Notes under the pieces: model-generated | The model's database searches: none | The model's input: only the letters and a program-made list of their open reading frames with translations | Told to the model about the DNA's origin: nothing | Translations under genes and position numbers: made by a program | Shown here: positions 28,133 to 38,590 of the stretch, piece by piece | How the letters are laid out: the number at the start of each line of letters is the position of its first letter | How positions within the stretch are numbered: position 1 is the first letter of the stretch | Assembly: GCA_043805435.1 (NCBI GenBank) | Contig: JAZDHY010000065.1 | Location: 1 to 64,000, forward strand | Length of the DNA: 64,000 nucleotides | From: JAEXOD01 sp043805435 | GTDB lineage: Bacteria; Bacteroidota; Ignavibacteria; Ignavibacteriales; Melioribacteraceae | Reading direction: 5' to 3'

Positions 28133-30637
28133 TTAGTTTAATTCAATTTCTTGATTAAGTTTTATATCTTCTGATGAAGCACCAATTAATATTTTATATT
28201 TACATTTTTCCAGTTTCCAACTATCGGAATCAATATCGTAATAATTTAACGAATTCAAATCCAAATTTAATTCAATTGTAGTTTCTTCGTTTGGATTTAG
28301 ATATACTTTTTTAAAACCTTTTAATTCTTTTATTGCTCTATCAATTTTAGAATCAATTGCCTGCACATAAAGCTGCGTAATTTCCGCACCTAACATATAT
28401 CCCGTATTTTTAACCTTAAATGTTATATTAATATCTTTTGCAGATTGTTTGACTACTAGATCGGAATATTTATATTTTGTATAAGATAAGCCGTAACCAA
28501 AAGGGAACAAAGGTGTTATGTTATTTTTTTCAAAATATCTATATCCAACATAAATACCATCGGTATAATTTGTTGTTCCATCTTCTTTCAAATAGGATGA
28601 AAATGCTGAACAATCTTCCCATTTATTGGGATAAGTTATTGGTAATTTTCCTGATGGATTAAATTTGCCAAGTATTACATCAGCTATTGCATTGCCAATT
28701 TCTTGACCGGCAAAAAAACATTGTACTACCGTATTAACTTTATCAATCCATTTATTCATCAAAATAGGCGAGCCTGATGTTAAAACAACAATAGTATTTT
28801 TATTCGCTTTTAATACTGCTTCTATTAGTTCGTCCTGTTTATTTGGCATAACTAAATCTTCGCGGTCTTTCCCTTCGGATTCAAAGTGTTTTGTTGTTCC
28901 TACAAAAACTATAGCAAGATCACTTTTTTGGGCTATATTTATAGCCTGAGCCATTAAATCATCATCCGGCAGCTGCCAGCCGAATTTTACAATAGCATCT
29001 CCGGCATTTTCATAAAACTCAAGTTTTATTTTATATAGTTTATTCTGCTCGAAATCAATATTTATAAAATTGGTTAATTCACCATGATCTTTCCAGTCAT
29101 CAATTAATAATTCGTCCTCAATGTATAGTCTTGTGCCGTCATCAGCTGAAACATTAAGCGTAAATGTGCCTGTTTTTGGTGCTTTTAGATATCCTTCCCA
29201 TCTTGCAGAAAAATTATCAGCAGAAATATTTTCGTTAGGTTTGTCTCCGCCCCAAATATGATTAATCGATTTTTCTGTAATTTCAACTTTAGGATTACCG
29301 GTAAGAGACATGTTATCAAAATAACTTACTTTTATTCCGCTTTCTTTTCCATCTTTATCAATAAAAAAATATTCTTCGCCAATAACAGGTGAATCTCCGT
29401 CTAAAATAATACCGGGCGCATAATTTATTTCAACGTTTTTATCAATTTTTTCTCTTAATGCCTGTAGGGGAGAAACGGAATAAAACGGACTCATTTGTGA
29501 GCTTCCTCCTCCGCCAATTCTTGCATAGTCTGCATTTGGGCCAATTATTGCAATTGAGCTGATATTATCTGTGTATATCGGAAGAGTTTCGAATTTGTTT
29601 TTTAATAGTACAATCCCTTTAACGGCACTTTCATAAGCAAGTTTTTTATGCTCTTCATTATTTAATTTAGATTTATCATATTTGTAATCATCAAACAAAC
29701 CGATTTTGAACATAATAGTTAAAATACGTGCTACTTTATCGTTTAATTTTGATAACTGTAGTTCACCATTTTCAATTTTAGACAAAAGTGCATCCGAATT
29801 TAGATAAACTCCTTTTGGCATTTCTAAATCCAATCCGCTGTTATAGGTTGGTACAGAGCTGTGCACGGCACCCCAATCGGACATTACCAGACCTTTAAAT
29901 CCCCACTCTTTTTTTAATTTATCTATTAATAAAAAATCATTTTCACTTGCATAAAAATCATTAATTTTATTATATGCCGACATCACTGCATAAACATCTG
30001 CTTCCAAAACAGCCGCTTTAAAAGCGGGCAGATAAATTTCATTTAATGCACGTTTATCTACTATTGTATTTACAAAATCGCGTTGGTATTCTTGGTTATT
30101 GCATGCAAAGTGTTTTACTGTTGCAACAACATTTTCACTCTGAACTCCTTTAATATACTCAATAGCCAAACGCGAGGTTAACCATGGATCTTCACCAAAC
30201 GACTCAAAATTTCTGCCACCCTGCGGAATACGGGCAATGTTTACACACGGGCCTAAAATTACATGCCTTTCTTTTGATTTTACTTCTTCACCAATTGCTT
30301 TGCCAACTTTATAAATTAGTTCAGGTTCCCAGCTTGATGCTAATGAAATACCGGAAGGAAATGCAGTTGCTTCATCCCATCTAACGCCTAAAGGTCCATC
30401 AGTCATATTTAGGGGAGGGATATTTAATCTTTCAATGGGAGTTGTTGCAAAACCGGTGCCACCAAGCAAACTAATTTTTTCTTCAATTGTTAATAATTGA
30501 AGAAGATTCTCTACACGTTGTTCAATGGATAATTTTATGTTTTGATAAGGATAATTATCTTGAGTAAAAGTGTTGTTATATAAAAAACAACAAGATAATA
30601 TTATTGTAATAACAAAAACAAATGAATACTTTTTCAT
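28133..30637 (-). CDS. GH3 beta-glucosidase with PA14 insertion
   Basis: 834 aa from ATG 30637, chosen because AGGAAGAG precedes it; the TTG ten codons upstream has no ribosome-binding site. A signal peptide (or anchor, MKKYSFVFVITIILSCCFLYNN) is followed by the GH3 N-terminal barrel, with the KHFACNNQE substrate loop and nucleophile Asp254 in GLVMSDWGAVHS. In the C-terminal sandwich a PA14 domain is inserted (SARWEGYLKAPKTGTFTLNV, DDGTRLYIEDELLIDDW). A Fn3-like domain ends the protein (LKGFKKVYLNPNEETTIELNL). PA14-GH3 enzymes remove terminal glucose from beta-linked oligosaccharides; PA14 affects chain-length choice. No T9SS tail, so probably periplasmic. Confidence 0.92.
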   Translation of the reverse strand: MKKYSFVFVITIILSCCFLYNNTFTQDNYPYQNIKLSIEQRVENLLQLLTIEEKISLLGGTGFATTPIERLNIPPLNMTDGPLGVRWDEATAFPSGISLASSWEPELIYKVGKAIGEEVKSKERHVILGPCVNIARIPQGGRNFESFGEDPWLTSRLAIEYIKGVQSENVVATVKHFACNNQEYQRDFVNTIVDKRALNEIYLPAFKAAVLEADVYAVMSAYNKINDFYASENDFLLIDKLKKEWGFKGLVMSDWGAVHSSVPTYNSGLDLEMPKGVYLNSDALLSKIENGELQLSKLNDKVARILTIMFKIGLFDDYKYDKSKLNNEEHKKLAYESAVKGIVLLKNKFETLPIYTDNISSIAIIGPNADYARIGGGGSSQMSPFYSVSPLQALREKIDKNVEINYAPGIILDGDSPVIGEEYFFIDKDGKESGIKVSYFDNMSLTGNPKVEITEKSINHIWGGDKPNENISADNFSARWEGYLKAPKTGTFTLNVSADDGTRLYIEDELLIDDWKDHGELTNFINIDFEQNKLYKIKLEFYENAGDAIVKFGWQLPDDDLMAQAINIAQKSDLAIVFVGTTKHFESEGKDREDLVMPNKQDELIEAVLKANKNTIVVLTSGSPILMNKWIDKVNTVVQCFFAGQEIGNAIADVILGKFNPSGKLPITYPNKWEDCSAFSSYLKEDGTTNYTDGIYVGYRYFEKNNITPLFPFGYGLSYTKYKYSDLVVKQSAKDINITFKVKNTGYMLGAEITQLYVQAIDSKIDRAIKELKGFKKVYLNPNEETTIELNLDLNSLNYYDIDSDSWKLEKCKYKILIGASSEDIKLNQEIELN

Positions 30638-30712
30638 AATTCTCTTCCTGAATTTTAATTTTGGCAAATTTTAATTGCAAAATAATATATGAATAAAAAT
30701 AATATCAAAAAA

Positions 30713-31942
30713 TTATTGTTTATTTTTTAATCCTAAAGCTTCAAGATATTCGTAATTTATTTTGCAGTTATTTAATTTCATGTTTTCAAGATAATCGGTG
30801 AGAGCTTTGTTAATAATTTGACTGTTTGGGCGGTTATTTCTAATCTCTTCGTAAGAAATGGATTTGGAATTTGCAAAACTAATTATACTATCAAATTCTG
30901 TTGTACGATTAATAGAAACAACACATCTATCGGAATCCATTTTTTTATATGGCCAAAAGCACCAGCCGATATTATTTTTTTCTAAAACTGATCTAAATTC
31001 TTTTATCCATTGATTTGTATTTTCTCCGCTCTCTCCCAAATAAATAGGAACTTCATATTTATTGCTATAATCAATATAATTTTGAATAACATCTTGTGTT
31101 GTTGAACTCCAATATTTGTGAAATGTATATACCAATTTGGAATCAAATGGGGCTCCAAAAACAGAAAAGTCGGAATTCCATTGAGCTCCGGCAATAAAAA
31201 ACAAATGGTTTTTATCAACGGTTCTTATTTCTTCGGTAAGCTGCTTAAAAAACGGCTCCAATTTTGGATTTAATTTTTCTTTATCAAAATAATGGGCAAT
31301 AGGTTCATTTAAAAAGTCATAACCAAGTATTATTGGCTCATTGGCATAAATTGAAGCCAGTTTTTTCCATATTGCAATAGTGTTTTTTTGATCTTCAATG
31401 CTGTCAAATAAAAAGGGATAACCGAAACTGTCATCAATATTATCGCCTGTTTGACCGCCCGGGGCACAATGCATATCTAATAATACATATAATGATTCGA
31501 TTTTGCACCATTCAACAAGTCTATCCAATAGGGCATACCCAATTCCTTCTAGTTTATTGTTATCTTCATCAAAAAACATGGAATAATGAAAAGGGATACG
31601 TATTGAATTAAATCCAAGTTCTTTAATTTTTTTTATATCATTAATTTTTATATAATTTTCTCTATATTCATTCCAAAATTTTCTAGCTTCGGAAGGTCCA
31701 ATTAAAGTATTAAAAAAATTATATATCCTTGTTGGTGAACTTATTTGTTCAAATTTTATGAAATAACCTTCAGGAACTAACCAGTTGCCAAGGTTAATAC
31801 CTTTAAGTAAAATAGGTTTTCCTTCCAAATCAATTATTTGAGTGCCCCTTGCCGAAATGTAATTGTTTTCTTGGCAATAGAGAGAATTGTAGATTATTAC
31901 AGTAAAACATATTAGAAAAAAATATTTTAAGATACTACTCAT
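30713..31942 (-). CDS. GH5 cellulase-family glucanase (exo-beta-1,3-glucanase-like)
   Basis: 409 aa from ATG 31942, which has GGGGGATGA upstream; a TTG four codons earlier is less likely. Signal peptide MSSILKYFFLICFTVIIYNSLYC. Barrel motifs: LKGINLGNWLVPEGYF, FNSIRIPFHYSMFF, LDMHCAPGGQTGDN, acid/base Glu213 in YDFLNEP, and nucleophile Glu304 in IYLGESGEN. GNWLVPEGYF and HCAPGGQ recall fungal-type exo-beta-1,3-glucanases, fitting a laminarin-type substrate; this is inferred. It starts 16 nt after the neighbouring lipoprotein gene's stop and is cotranscribed with it. Confidence 0.9.
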   Translation of the reverse strand: MSSILKYFFLICFTVIIYNSLYCQENNYISARGTQIIDLEGKPILLKGINLGNWLVPEGYFIKFEQISSPTRIYNFFNTLIGPSEARKFWNEYRENYIKINDIKKIKELGFNSIRIPFHYSMFFDEDNNKLEGIGYALLDRLVEWCKIESLYVLLDMHCAPGGQTGDNIDDSFGYPFLFDSIEDQKNTIAIWKKLASIYANEPIILGYDFLNEPIAHYFDKEKLNPKLEPFFKQLTEEIRTVDKNHLFFIAGAQWNSDFSVFGAPFDSKLVYTFHKYWSSTTQDVIQNYIDYSNKYEVPIYLGESGENTNQWIKEFRSVLEKNNIGWCFWPYKKMDSDRCVVSINRTTEFDSIISFANSKSISYEEIRNNRPNSQIINKALTDYLENMKLNNCKINYEYLEALGLKNKQ

Positions 31943-31958
31943 TTCATCCCCCAATAGG

Positions 31959-33305
31959 TTAGTTTTTAAACATTAATTGAACTGCATAATATGCTTTCCT
32001 AGGTGTCCATTCATCTAATCCGTCGTTATCGGAATCGGGAGATAAGGCAATTAGTCCCCAAAATTCCTCATTCGAAAATCCATCGGGGTGAGTATTTGTT
32101 TGATAACCGCCGTAATTTTCATGCGACCACGGATCGGTATCTTTCCACCATTCGTCCGTAAATTCAAACATGGTTCCTCCTATACAATAATCACTTGAAG
32201 AAACGATTTGAATCCAATTGGCAAGAATAAAATCAGCTTGTGTTTGTTGATATTCTGTTTTTGTTCTATTATCTAATGCATCAATTCCCCATTCGGTAAG
32301 TACAACAGGTTTATTTGAAGCATTTTTGTAAGTTAATAAATTTGGACCTAAATCCCATTGGTAAATATTAGAAGCCCAAAGATCAATATAAGTTAAATAA
32401 CCGTCATCGGCCGACATACCCCTGCTGCCAATGTTAGAAAAATTTCCATTATTTATAGCCACAGGATGATATTTATCGCCTTCAATTTTATAAGCTGCAA
32501 TTGCAAGTTCTTGACATAATGTGTACCAATTTGCATTATTCCCGTTTTGGTAATTTTGTTCATTACCTAAATTCCACATCAAAACACTTTTATAGTCCTT
32601 ATATTCAATCACAAATTGTTCAAATTCGTCAATAATGGTTTTTCTAACAGTAGTATCCGATAAATTTAATGTGTAATCTACCCAAAACCCTAAAATTACA
32701 GCAATATTATTTTCTTCTGCTTTAATCAAAAAGTATTTATCAACTCCGGAATACGTTCTTACGGTATTTACATTTAATTCTTTAAGATATGTAACACATC
32801 TATCCAATAAATTATTGGTTATTGGTAAATTGCCAATTGGAGTAGGGGAAAATGCAACTCCTTTAACTAAATAATTTGTATAAATTCCATCTCCGTCAAA
32901 ATCCACTTCAAGTTTTTTATTGTTTATTCGTACAGCTCCTTTACTTTGTGGTTTTACTGAAGGGACATCATACGCAATTTTTGTTAATGAAGCGTTAATG
33001 GAAGAAATACCATTTACAGCACTAGGCACTTCAACTTCCGTTGTTTGATATCCAACTCGTGATATCCTTAGTCTATGTCTGTCTTCAGGAACATTTTCCA
33101 TTCTAAAGTAGCCATTATCATTTGTCCAAACCGGATTCATTTCGGGTTTTGTAGCTAAAAAGACGGCTGCTCTTCCAAGCGGGTTGTTATTGTTATCGGT
33201 TATTCTGCCCGAAATAACATTGGGGAAACTATATTCGGTTTTGTCTTCGCTGCAACTAATGCAAAATAAACTAATAACTACAAACAATAATTTTATTGAT
33301 TTCAT
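31959..33305 (-). CDS. Lipoprotein with CarboxypepD_reg-like domain and clan A glycosidase barrel (GH2-TIM/GH5-like)
   Basis: 448 aa. Lipoprotein signal MKSIKLLFVVISLFCISC (Cys18). Residues about 28-110 are a carboxypeptidase-regulatory-like beta-sandwich (ISGRITDNNNNPLGRAAVFL). The rest is a TIM barrel with likely acid/base Glu249 (LMWNLGNEQNY) and nucleophile Glu338 (PVVLTEWGIDAL), the spacing and motifs of GH2-C or glucanosyltransferase-like enzymes. FVKGVAFSPTP-type text (YLVKGVAFSPTPIGN) is typical of that group. It is probably an outer-membrane-anchored beta-glucan hydrolase or transglycosylase. No T9SS tail is needed because it is lipid-anchored. Confidence 0.75.
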   Translation of the reverse strand: MKSIKLLFVVISLFCISCSEDKTEYSFPNVISGRITDNNNNPLGRAAVFLATKPEMNPVWTNDNGYFRMENVPEDRHRLRISRVGYQTTEVEVPSAVNGISSINASLTKIAYDVPSVKPQSKGAVRINNKKLEVDFDGDGIYTNYLVKGVAFSPTPIGNLPITNNLLDRCVTYLKELNVNTVRTYSGVDKYFLIKAEENNIAVILGFWVDYTLNLSDTTVRKTIIDEFEQFVIEYKDYKSVLMWNLGNEQNYQNGNNANWYTLCQELAIAAYKIEGDKYHPVAINNGNFSNIGSRGMSADDGYLTYIDLWASNIYQWDLGPNLLTYKNASNKPVVLTEWGIDALDNRTKTEYQQTQADFILANWIQIVSSSDYCIGGTMFEFTDEWWKDTDPWSHENYGGYQTNTHPDGFSNEEFWGLIALSPDSDNDGLDEWTPRKAYYAVQLMFKN

Positions 33306-33515
33306 AATTTCTCTATATCCATAAATTCTTTAATGTTTAAACCATTCTTGGTTTCCAATTAACCAGGTAATCTTTTGTGTTTAATTTGACTGAAATAATA
33401 TACTATCAGTCTTCAATTAATTACATTATTAGTATGCCATTTTTATTCGATTCATCTAAATTATTATTAAAAACTCTGCCTAACTTTTTTAGCTGCAAAT
33501 GTTAATTAATAAAAT

Positions 33516-35762
33516 CTATTCATTTTTCAATTCAAATTTTGAATTCAATAAATCTACTGAATTACCTCCAATATAAACATTAAAAAATCCGGGTTCCGAC
33601 TCCATTTTGTTATTAATTGAATAGAACTCTAAATCTTTAGAAGATAAGGAAAACGAAACAGAGACAGTAGTATTTGCAGGAATATATACTTTTTTAAAAC
33701 CTTTAAGCTCTTTTACAGGTCTAGTTGCAGATGAATTAATATCCTGAATGTAAAGTTGAATTACTTCTTCACCGGCAATAGTGCTCTCATTTGCAACATC
33801 AACGCAAATAGTTATGGAATCTTTAAATCCAAATTGTGATTTGTTTAATAATAGATTAGTATAAATAAATTTTGAATAACTTAATCCATACCCAAAAGGA
33901 TATAAAGGAGTAATTGGTAAATCCAAATAACGCGAACTATAATTTTTAAAATCTTCACTGGCAGGACGGCCGCCATTTTTATGATTATAATATATAGGTA
34001 TTTGCCCAACTGAGCGGGGGAATGTGATAGGCAGCTTACCGGAAGGATTATAATCCCCAAATATTACGTCTGCAATTGCATTTCCTGCTTGTAAACCCAA
34101 AAACCATGTTTCCAAAATGGATGGGATGTTCTCGTCAAGCCAAGATATTGTTAGCGGCCTGCCATTCATTAAAATTACAACCACATTTTTATTAATATTG
34201 TAAATTTCCTTTGCTAACTTTTCTTGAACGCCGGGTAAATTTAAATCAGATCGGCATTTTGATTCACCACTCATTTTAGCATCTTCACCTAATGCTAAAA
34301 TTACATAATCACAATCTTTAGCTAATTGGAGTGCATAATCAAATCCTTTTTCAGAATTCCCTGATATAGAACACCCTTCTGTAAAATAAATATTTGTATT
34401 TTTTTCTACTTTATTCTTAATTCCTTCCAATAATGTTATAACATTATTGGAGTCGCCAAGCTGTTCCCATGAACCAAGTGGATTTCGTTTTGAATTAGCA
34501 AGCGGTCCAATAACTGCAATTGATTTATAGTCTTTTTTAAAAGGTAACAAATTATTATTATTCTTCAAAAGAACAATTGATTTTTTAGCTGATTCATAAG
34601 CTGCATTAATTGATTCTTTAGAAAGAGTGTTTTTAGTTTCGTTATCTTTATTACAATATTTATAAGGGTTATCAAATAATCCTAAAATAAATTTAATGCG
34701 TAATACTCGTTTAACAGCATCATCTAACAGCGAGGAATTGATTTTATTATCATAAACTAATTTAGCAAGCTGATTATAATAGATTGAAGATTCCATATCA
34801 ATATCAACCCCGGCTTTAATAGCAAGCAAAGCCGCATCGGATTCGTCACTTGCTATTCCGTGCTGAATTAACTCGCCTATGGAATTCCAATCACTAACAA
34901 CTAAACCTTTAAACTCTTGTTCGCCCTTTAGAATATCAGTTAATAATTGTTTATTTGCCGATGAGGGAATTCCTGAAATTTCATTAAAGGAACACATAAT
35001 AGAACCTGCGCCTTGATAAATTGCAGCAAAAAAAGGAGGCAAATAAACATTATACAAAGAGCGCAAAGAAATATCAACCGAATTATAGTCACGTCCACCT
35101 TCGGCGGCACCATAAGCAGCAAAATGTTTTGGGCATGCAATTATGCTAAAAGGGGAGCTGAAATCATCACCTTGATAACCTCTAACACGTTGAACAGCTA
35201 TCTGAGATCCTAAGTAAGGATCTTCACCGGCTCCTTCAACTATTCTTCCCCAGCGAGGGTCTCTGGCAATATCAACCATTGGATTAAACGTCCAATGAAT
35301 TCCATTGGACGCAGCTTCAATTGCCTGATATTTTGAAGAATTATAAATATTATTCATATCCCAGCTTGAAGCTTCTGCCAAAGGAACAGGAAAAATTGTT
35401 TTAAATCCATGAATTACATCAAATGCAAAAAGTAAAGGAATTTTCAAACGAGATTCTGTAACCGCTATTTTTTGAAGTTCTTCTGAAAAATCAGATCCAA
35501 ACACATTTAAAAAAGATCCGATATAACCCTTTTTTATCAGTTCTTTTTGTTCGGGTTTAATTGAACAAATTCCGTAATTATCCCACCAATTAATTGAATA
35601 TTGAATTAATTGACCACATTTTTCTTCTGTGGTCATTAATGATAATATTGAATCTATTTTAGCTTCGGTAATACCGTTTATCAATTTATTTTGTTCAGCA
35701 AATAAATAATTTGAAAACAAAATATAAAATAGTATCACAAAACTAAATATTATTTTTTTCAT
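33516..35762 (-). CDS. GH3 beta-glucosidase (BglX-type)
   Basis: 748 aa with signal peptide MKKIIFSFVILFYILFSNYLFAEQ. Full BglX architecture: barrel with FDVIHGFKTIFPVPLAEASSW, DPRWGRIVEGAGEDPYLG and KHFAAYGAAEGGRDYN; nucleophile Asp291 in GLVVSDWNSI; a GH3-C sandwich; and a terminal Fn3-like domain (LKGFKKVYIPANTTVSVSF). Periplasmic exo-beta-glucosidase expected. It follows the next GH3 gene (35767-37584) by 4 nt in the same transcript; 210 nt separate it from the lipoprotein gene downstream. Confidence 0.93.
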   Translation of the reverse strand: MKKIIFSFVILFYILFSNYLFAEQNKLINGITEAKIDSILSLMTTEEKCGQLIQYSINWWDNYGICSIKPEQKELIKKGYIGSFLNVFGSDFSEELQKIAVTESRLKIPLLFAFDVIHGFKTIFPVPLAEASSWDMNNIYNSSKYQAIEAASNGIHWTFNPMVDIARDPRWGRIVEGAGEDPYLGSQIAVQRVRGYQGDDFSSPFSIIACPKHFAAYGAAEGGRDYNSVDISLRSLYNVYLPPFFAAIYQGAGSIMCSFNEISGIPSSANKQLLTDILKGEQEFKGLVVSDWNSIGELIQHGIASDESDAALLAIKAGVDIDMESSIYYNQLAKLVYDNKINSSLLDDAVKRVLRIKFILGLFDNPYKYCNKDNETKNTLSKESINAAYESAKKSIVLLKNNNNLLPFKKDYKSIAVIGPLANSKRNPLGSWEQLGDSNNVITLLEGIKNKVEKNTNIYFTEGCSISGNSEKGFDYALQLAKDCDYVILALGEDAKMSGESKCRSDLNLPGVQEKLAKEIYNINKNVVVILMNGRPLTISWLDENIPSILETWFLGLQAGNAIADVIFGDYNPSGKLPITFPRSVGQIPIYYNHKNGGRPASEDFKNYSSRYLDLPITPLYPFGYGLSYSKFIYTNLLLNKSQFGFKDSITICVDVANESTIAGEEVIQLYIQDINSSATRPVKELKGFKKVYIPANTTVSVSFSLSSKDLEFYSINNKMESEPGFFNVYIGGNSVDLLNSKFELKNE

Positions 35763-35766
35763 GATT

Positions 35767-37584
35767 TTATTTGTTATAGTTTAAACCAAAGCCAAAAGGA
35801 AATAATGGTTCATAATCTTTATCGCCAATATTTATTGGTACTTGTTTCATATCTTTTGGCCACGAAACAGAAAGTTTTCCTGTTGGATTATAATCGCCAA
35901 ACAATACGTCAGTTACACCGTTTCCTTCAGTACCGGGCAGCCAAGCTGCTACAAAGGCATTACATTTGTCTAATATATCGGTAATAATAATTGGGCGTCC
36001 TGAATATAACACAACAACAAAAGGAATATTTGCTGCTTTTACATTATTTATTGTCTCAATGTCTTCATTGCTTAATACTAAATTGGTAGTATCACCCATC
36101 ATTTCGGCATATGGTTTTTCAGCAACAACAATTATTGCAAATTCCGAACCTTCAGAGTTTTTTCCATCAATAGAATAAGTTACTTTTGTGCCTTTACCAA
36201 CAGTTTCATTTATTGCTTGCAAAAATGTTGTTCCACCATTCATTACTTTTCCGTCTATACCTTGCCATTCAATTGTCCAGCCGCCACATTGTCTTCCCAA
36301 GTTATCTGCGCCTGTACCACTAATAAGTAGATTTTTAATGTCTTTTGAAAGAGGGAGGATACCATCATTTTTTAATAAGACCATAGATTCTTTTACACAT
36401 TGGCGTGCAACTTCTCTATGTTCTTTTGACCCTACTTTTTTAGTCATTTCTTTATCTGTGTAAGGATTTTTGAATAAATTCATTTCATATTTAATTTTTA
36501 GAATACGAGATACAGCATCATCAATTCTTGACATTGGTACTTTGTTTTCGTTAACCAATTCTTTTAAATAAGTAATAAATTCAATATAATTATTTGGTTT
36601 GGTTGATCCGTTAGGGATCATTACCATATCTAAACCGGCATTAATCGATTTTTCTATATCCGATTTAAAATCACCTTCTAATTGATCTATACCGGACCAA
36701 TCGGAAACAACAAATCCTTTAAATCCAAGCTCATTTTTAAGTACGTCAGTAATTAAAAATTTGTTTCCATGATTTTTTACTCCGTTCCAGCTGCTGTAAG
36801 ATACCATCACGGAACCAACATTAGCTTCAATTGCTTTAACATATCCGGGTAAATGAATTTTTCTCAAAGTTTCTAAATCCACTTCAGTATTTCCCTGGTC
36901 TTTTCCATTTGTAGTTCCACCATCACCAACATAATGTTTTGCACAGGCAAGAATGGCATTAGGATTGGATAAATCGTCGGACTGCAAACCTTCAACAAAT
37001 GCTTTTCCAAGAACTGATACTAATTCAGGATCTTCTGAAAAACTTTCGTATGTTCGTCCCCATCTTTCATTTCTGGTTACGGCAACGCAGGGGGCAAAAG
37101 CCCAATCAACACCGGTACCTGCAATTTCTTTAGCTATAATTTTACCTGCTTCTTCAATTAGTTCAATGTCTCGTGTTGCACCTAAACCAATGTTATGCGG
37201 AAATACTACAGCACCGTCAATATTGTTATTTCCATGTACGGCATCAATACCATAAATCATTGGTATTTTTAATCTTGTTTTTAATGCAAATGATTGGAAC
37301 ATATCATAATTATCAGCCCAACCTTTAGCACTAATATCCTTTGGATCCGAACCGCCGCCACTCAAAACGGAGCCAATAAAATATTTTTCAACATCTTGAG
37401 GGTCTGCAAAGGCATTCATATCAACCTGAGTCATTTGACCGATTTTTTCATCAAGTGTCATCTTTGAAAGTAAGTCTTTTACTTCTTTATCAATATCGCT
37501 TTTTTTTGAATTTGAATCTGTTTTAAAATTTAAAGTAATTAAAGCAATAAATAAAACTGTCAATATGAAAATATGTTTTTTCAT
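35767..37584 (-). CDS. GH3 exo-beta-glucan hydrolase, short form without Fn3
   Basis: 605 aa with signal peptide MKKHIFILTVLFIALITLNF. Barrel motifs YGIDAVHGNNN, NERWGRTYESFSEDPELV, KHYVGDGGTTNGKDQGNTEVD; nucleophile Asp295 in GFVVSDWSGIDQL. It ends GFGLNYNK directly after the GH3-C domain and so lacks the Fn3 tail of its two neighbours. GGTTNGKDQGNT matches the plant/Pseudoalteromonas exo-1,3/1,4-glucanase group, suggesting broad beta-glucan exo-activity. Cotranscribed with the flanking genes (4 and 35 nt gaps). Confidence 0.92.
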   Translation of the reverse strand: MKKHIFILTVLFIALITLNFKTDSNSKKSDIDKEVKDLLSKMTLDEKIGQMTQVDMNAFADPQDVEKYFIGSVLSGGGSDPKDISAKGWADNYDMFQSFALKTRLKIPMIYGIDAVHGNNNIDGAVVFPHNIGLGATRDIELIEEAGKIIAKEIAGTGVDWAFAPCVAVTRNERWGRTYESFSEDPELVSVLGKAFVEGLQSDDLSNPNAILACAKHYVGDGGTTNGKDQGNTEVDLETLRKIHLPGYVKAIEANVGSVMVSYSSWNGVKNHGNKFLITDVLKNELGFKGFVVSDWSGIDQLEGDFKSDIEKSINAGLDMVMIPNGSTKPNNYIEFITYLKELVNENKVPMSRIDDAVSRILKIKYEMNLFKNPYTDKEMTKKVGSKEHREVARQCVKESMVLLKNDGILPLSKDIKNLLISGTGADNLGRQCGGWTIEWQGIDGKVMNGGTTFLQAINETVGKGTKVTYSIDGKNSEGSEFAIIVVAEKPYAEMMGDTTNLVLSNEDIETINNVKAANIPFVVVLYSGRPIIITDILDKCNAFVAAWLPGTEGNGVTDVLFGDYNPTGKLSVSWPKDMKQVPINIGDKDYEPLFPFGFGLNYNK

Positions 37585-37619
37585 AAAAGTATTTCCCTGT
37601 GTAAGTTATTGTATAAATA

Positions 37620-38579
37620 TTACTTATCTAATTCTTTCCAAATTAATGCAGCAGCTCCTAAAACTGCTATGTTTTTATCCTGCAAACCGCTAGGCAAAAT
37701 ATTCACCTTGTTTTTGTATATGTTTAAAAGATATTCTTCCATGTATTTTTTAACAGGTTTTAATAACAAATCGCCCGATTTTGCAACTCCGCCAAAAATA
37801 ATAATAGCTTCAGGTGAAGTATATGCAACTGCATCGGCAATCTGTAAACCCAATAGTTTTGCCGAATAATCAAAAGTTTCCAATGCAACTCTATCGCCGT
37901 TCAAAGCGGCTTCACTAATTATTTTTGGAGTTAAATCACAAAAAGAATATTTGCACAATTCGCTTTTTTGATTTGTTTTTGCTAAAATTTCAAATGCAGT
38001 GCGTTTAAACCCGCTTGCAGAAAGATATGTCTCCAAGCATCCTTTTTTGCCGCATCCGCAATCTCTGCCATCCGGGAAAACAACCGTGTGACCAATTTCT
38101 CCGGCAAAACCATCAGATCCGTAAATTAATTCTCCATTTGCAACAATCCCGCTGCCAACGCCTGTACCAAGTGTTATTACTATAAAATTTTTCATCTCTT
38201 TTGCTGCTCCAAAAACCATTTCACCAATTGCGGCAGCATTAGCATCATTAGTTATTACAGTGGGAATATTAAAATAGGATTTAACAATTTCCACCACATT
38301 AACAAACCCCCAATTAAGATTGGGGGGTTGTTCGACAGTACCTTTGTAATAATTTGCGTTGGGTGCACCAATTCCAATGCCAAGCAAGGAGTAATAATGT
38401 GCTAGTGGGGTAAATTTATTTTTAATTTCTTCAAATAATCTATTAAAATATATTTTTGAATCTTCTTGAGCATTAGTTGGAATTGAATACTCCGATATAC
38501 AATTTCCATCTCTATCAACAAAGCCAAACACTGTATTTGTTCCGCCAACATCAATTCCAAGTACTATTTCATTCATCAT
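37620..38579 (-). CDS. ROK-family sugar kinase (glucokinase-like)
   Basis: 319 aa from ATG 38579, preceded by AAGG at good spacing; the longer open frame from 38654 would overlap the MFS gene. ATP-binding GIDVGGTNTVFGFVD at the N-terminus, VITNDANAAAIGE catalytic region, GTGVGSGIV, EIGHTVV, and the zinc-binding ROK signature CGCGKKGCLETYLSASG. It would phosphorylate glucose imported by the adjacent MFS carrier. ROK proteins with this layout and no HTH domain are kinases, not repressors. Sugar specificity is inferred from the beta-glucan context. Confidence 0.88.
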   Translation of the reverse strand: MMNEIVLGIDVGGTNTVFGFVDRDGNCISEYSIPTNAQEDSKIYFNRLFEEIKNKFTPLAHYYSLLGIGIGAPNANYYKGTVEQPPNLNWGFVNVVEIVKSYFNIPTVITNDANAAAIGEMVFGAAKEMKNFIVITLGTGVGSGIVANGELIYGSDGFAGEIGHTVVFPDGRDCGCGKKGCLETYLSASGFKRTAFEILAKTNQKSELCKYSFCDLTPKIISEAALNGDRVALETFDYSAKLLGLQIADAVAYTSPEAIIIFGGVAKSGDLLLKPVKKYMEEYLLNIYKNKVNILPSGLQDKNIAVLGAAALIWKELDK

Positions 38580-38590
38580 TATTTTATACC

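Noticed and set aside
36188..37869. Plus-strand open frames of up to 100 codons across the GH3 and ROK genes.
   Set aside because: They are antisense to genes with clear catalytic motifs and show no protein-like composition.
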